From Stenotrophomonas maltophilia (GTDB lineage: Bacteria; Pseudomonadota; Gammaproteobacteria; Xanthomonadales; Xanthomonadaceae): a stretch of DNA of 64,000 nucleotides. Where the stretch lies: positions 310,001 through 374,000 of the forward strand of contig DEVL01000001.1 of assembly GCA_002363385.1 (NCBI GenBank). The letters run 5' to 3'. This document shows, in pieces, positions 62,701 to 64,000 of this stretch. The notes beneath the pieces were generated by a model. It did no database searches. It was given only the letters and a program-made list of their open reading frames with translations, and had not been told where the DNA came from. The first letter of the stretch is position 1. Every line of letters begins with the position of its first letter. The position numbers were made by a program, and so were the translations under genes.

Positions 62701-63129
62701 CTGCTCGCCAACGCCGCCGGCGATGCGCTGCCGCTGGTGCAGTTCCACGAGGCGGGCGATGACGGGCTGGGGCCGCACACGCTGCCGCCGCTGGAGGCCG
62801 AGCGCGCGCGCCAGGTGCTGCGCCGCCTGCTGCAGCTGCGCAGCGAAGGGCTGCGTGCGCCGCTGTTGTACGGCCCGTCCACCGGCTGGGTGCTGTACAC
62901 CGCCGCCGAGGCCAAGCGCGAAGCCGAGGGCCGCGCCAAGTGGCATGGCAGCGATCGCACCTGGGGCGAAGCCACCGGCGCCGGCTACCAGCTCGCGCTA
63001 CGTGGCCATGATCCGTTCGCCAGCGCGGACAGCTACCGACAATTGCTGCACAACAGCTTCGTGGTGTTCACCGCGGTGCGCGAGGGCCGGGTGTTCCCGG
63101 GCTTTGACGAGGAAGGAGCCCTGCGATGA
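59782..63129 (+). CDS. recC: Exodeoxyribonuclease V subunit gamma (RecC)
   Basis: This is the Chi-recognition subunit of RecBCD, which processes double-strand breaks for recombination. From ATG 59782 it is 1,115 residues, the RecC length; the frame upstream to 59626 looks non-coding. It has N-terminal LYHSNSLDVLAALLATTL, VLIPQVAMRRWLQSTLAAEYGIAANLAFLTPGE, and later ICVLGLNDGDFPRRDPAAGLN with HGDRSLREDDRFLFLQLFASAQDVFYLSYLG. It overlaps recB by 4 bp (ATGA). Confidence 0.96.
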   Translation: MTDAASDFRLYHSNSLDVLAALLATTLRTPVPGQSILVPEVVLIPQVAMRRWLQSTLAAEYGIAANLAFLTPGELVARALNANVPGEHDDLNAEGLRWRLYAALRDPVLMARPPMAALQAYLSSTDPLKPWALAAELASVFEKYQAWRRDWLLRWEAGAAPNDPQAILWRHIAQGEQYRARRIDAYLARFEGAGQPLPQGLPARVFAFATLNISPDVLRVMATQARVGTMHFYLPTPTQAYWGDLQTLGEKLRSGAPDPFGEAAGENRLLQAWGAAGRDFMAVLGSYEVVHPSGEIAAYDDPEDDARPDMADGGLSDSLLHRLQRDLFHRRGQPAGALRDGLRYDDPSLQVHACHTRLRELQVLHDQLRGLLQDPRFDPPLQARDIAVLAPDIDPYVPYLEAVFGGRSGGDEHIPYALADTSPLAGEPLADVFVHLLGLPVSRFGLNEVLDLLASAPLAEAAGLDAAAFDRLHDWLQAAGARWGLDATHRGQHQAPADDAFTWQFALDRLLLGHASGSDGDIAGVAPWPELEGSALDALDRLLGLLRVLARYQRALGEAMSPGQWRQRLLALLDALLPEPPQAANSQRALERLRKLINEFARDADTAGFEGDVPPEVLRAHFAGVLAQADTRAPLLTGGVSFGRMVPMRLLPFRVICVLGLNDGDFPRRDPAAGLNQLTAELGTDKRRHGDRSLREDDRFLFLQLFASAQDVFYLSYLGADPRDGSVREPSVLVSELIDAAAEYHLDPPAAAKRMTVRHSLQPFAPAAFGGGEEPRRFSYRQQWHPAAGSLGGARRALAPWFAKPLPPMESGVGEAELSVDALRRFLTDPASQFLSQRLGLRLPDDVDNAEDVEPLVMAARGGDTVLLQQAVIEATLGEDAAPLYPRLRARALLPSGALGERQFALLQVQTEPYAQALAQWQAGTAAGSRRYEVEIDGVRLHGRVQGLHPHGLVRLRPGPLNGRAAIRQGLDWLLANAAGDALPLVQFHEAGDDGLGPHTLPPLEAERARQVLRRLLQLRSEGLRAPLLYGPSTGWVLYTAAEAKREAEGRAKWHGSDRTWGEATGAGYQLALRGHDPFASADSYRQLLHNSFVVFTAVREGRVFPGFDEEGALR

Positions 63130-64000
63130 TCGACCACGACCTGCTCAACGATCCCTATCTGGCGCTGCCGCTGGAGGGCGTGCGCCTGATCGAGGCCAGC
63201 GCCGGTACCGGCAAAACCTTCACCCTGGCCACGCTGTTCACCCGGCTGGTGGTGGAGAAGGGCTGGCGCATCGGCCAGATCCTGGCGGTCACCTTCACCG
63301 ATGCCGCGACGCAGGAACTGCGCAAGCGCATCCGCGAGCGCCTTGCATTGGCCGTACAGCTGGTCGAGCGCGCGCCGAGCGAACAGGACAGTCCGGAGGT
63401 CGTCCTGACCCGGGTGATCCTCCACCGCCAGCTTACCCTTGGCGAAGAAACACCGGCCGCGCTGGCGCGTCGGCTGCAGACCGCCGCCGATGAAATCGAT
63501 CTGGCCTCGATCTTCACCATCCATGGCTTCTGCACCCGTGTGCTGCGCGAACACGCGCTGGAGAGCGGCCACACCTTCGATCCGCCCACCCTGCTGCCGA
63601 GCGAGCGCGCGCTGCACGAGGAACTGGCCGCCGACCTGTGGCGCGTGCATGCCAACGACCCGGCTACGGTCGATGCGTTGACCTGGCTGTGGGCCTCACC
63701 CGAGGCGCTGGCCGGCGATCTCTCCACGTTGATCAAGCCGTTGCCGTTGCTGCCAGCACGGCCGAGCCACACCTTCGACGACCCCGCCCCGCAGCTGCGG
63801 CTCACCGCGACTGCCTTGGCCGATGCCATCGCAGCGCACGCCGAAGACGCGCAGACGCAGATCGCCACCGCCTTCGATCGCAAGGTCTTCGATGGTCGCC
63901 GTGCCAAACGGCCCAGCTTCGACAAGGCCTTCGGCGAGCTGTTTGCCGGCCGCAGCGCGCAGCACTGGCCGCGCGGCGACAAGAGCCACCTGGGCAAGCT
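63126..64000 (+). CDS. recB: Exodeoxyribonuclease V subunit beta (RecB), N-terminal part
   Basis: This is the helicase-nuclease subunit; only the first 291 residues are in the window, and the gene continues past the right edge. ATG 63126 overlaps the recC stop. Visible are Walker A EASAGTGKTFTLATLFTRLV (about 23-42), AVTFTDAATQELRKRIRERL and DLASIFTIHGFCTRVLREHA, the UvrD-like helicase motifs Ia to II region characteristic of RecB. Confidence 0.96.
   Translation, partial: MIDHDLLNDPYLALPLEGVRLIEASAGTGKTFTLATLFTRLVVEKGWRIGQILAVTFTDAATQELRKRIRERLALAVQLVERAPSEQDSPEVVLTRVILHRQLTLGEETPAALARRLQTAADEIDLASIFTIHGFCTRVLREHALESGHTFDPPTLLPSERALHEELAADLWRVHANDPATVDALTWLWASPEALAGDLSTLIKPLPLLPARPSHTFDDPAPQLRLTATALADAIAAHAEDAQTQIATAFDRKVFDGRRAKRPSFDKAFGELFAGRSAQHWPRGDKSHLGK

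Overview
The window is about 64 kb of high-GC chromosome from a gammaproteobacterium of the Xanthomonadaceae, most likely a Stenotrophomonas. The evidence is the gene order rpmH-rnpA-yidC-mnmE running one way and dnaA-dnaN-recF-gyrB running the other, the tonB-exbB-exbD-exbD block downstream of gyrB, TonB receptors of the Xanthomonas type, and several short GTAG-ended palindromes resembling the SMAG/REP elements known from Stenotrophomonas. Species cannot be fixed from this. I see no prophage, insertion sequence, CRISPR array, tRNA or rRNA gene. The window is core chromosome around the replication origin.

Left part (1-20 kb). It opens with the start of a TonB-dependent receptor, then kdgK-eda, the lower end of the 2-keto-3-deoxygluconate route. 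A sigma-54 activator of the AcoR type faces an aldehyde dehydrogenase / Zn alcohol dehydrogenase / DUF779 operon. A -24/-12 promoter and a perfect 17-bp palindrome between them give a consistent regulatory circuit. Next come the non-homologous end-joining pair ku-ligD, two small hypothetical genes, an orphan TonB-dependent receptor, tyrB, fbp, a 2OG-Fe oxygenase, a small membrane protein and a radical SAM protein.

Origin region (20-39 kb). Leftward genes are dnaA, dnaN, recF, gyrB, a CPBP protease, an M48 lipoprotein protease, a TPR protein, tonB, exbB, two exbD copies, a cardiolipin synthase, a small membrane protein and pdxJ. Rightward genes are rpmH, rnpA, yidC and mnmE. Three intergenic regions carry DnaA boxes. 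The 1.15-kb recF-dnaN gap has the densest cluster beside AT-rich DNA. Four perfect or near-perfect parS sites (core CACGTG in TGTTCCACGTGGAACC) lie within 2.2 kb, two of them inside recF coding sequence. The switch from leftward to rightward transcription around 36 kb fits bidirectional replication from here.

Right part (39-64 kb). This holds a glycerophosphodiester phosphodiesterase, a rhomboid protease, a TerC-family membrane protein under a yybP-ykoY (Mn2+) riboswitch with a readable promoter, rlmI, a membrane dipeptidase, an APC permease, an aldo/keto reductase facing a LysR regulator, a LysE exporter, a second LysR regulator facing a quinone-oxidoreductase-like dehydrogenase, rmuC, a Cys-rich lipoprotein, glutathione peroxidase, the complete mlaFEDCBA lipid-asymmetry operon, and recC followed by the start of recB.

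Most genes are ordinary and easily named. The most interesting content is regulatory and architectural: the parS/DnaA-box layout, the sigma-54 circuit, the riboswitch, unassigned palindromes near kdgK and rlmI, and a 69-bp identical block shared by the two exbD genes.
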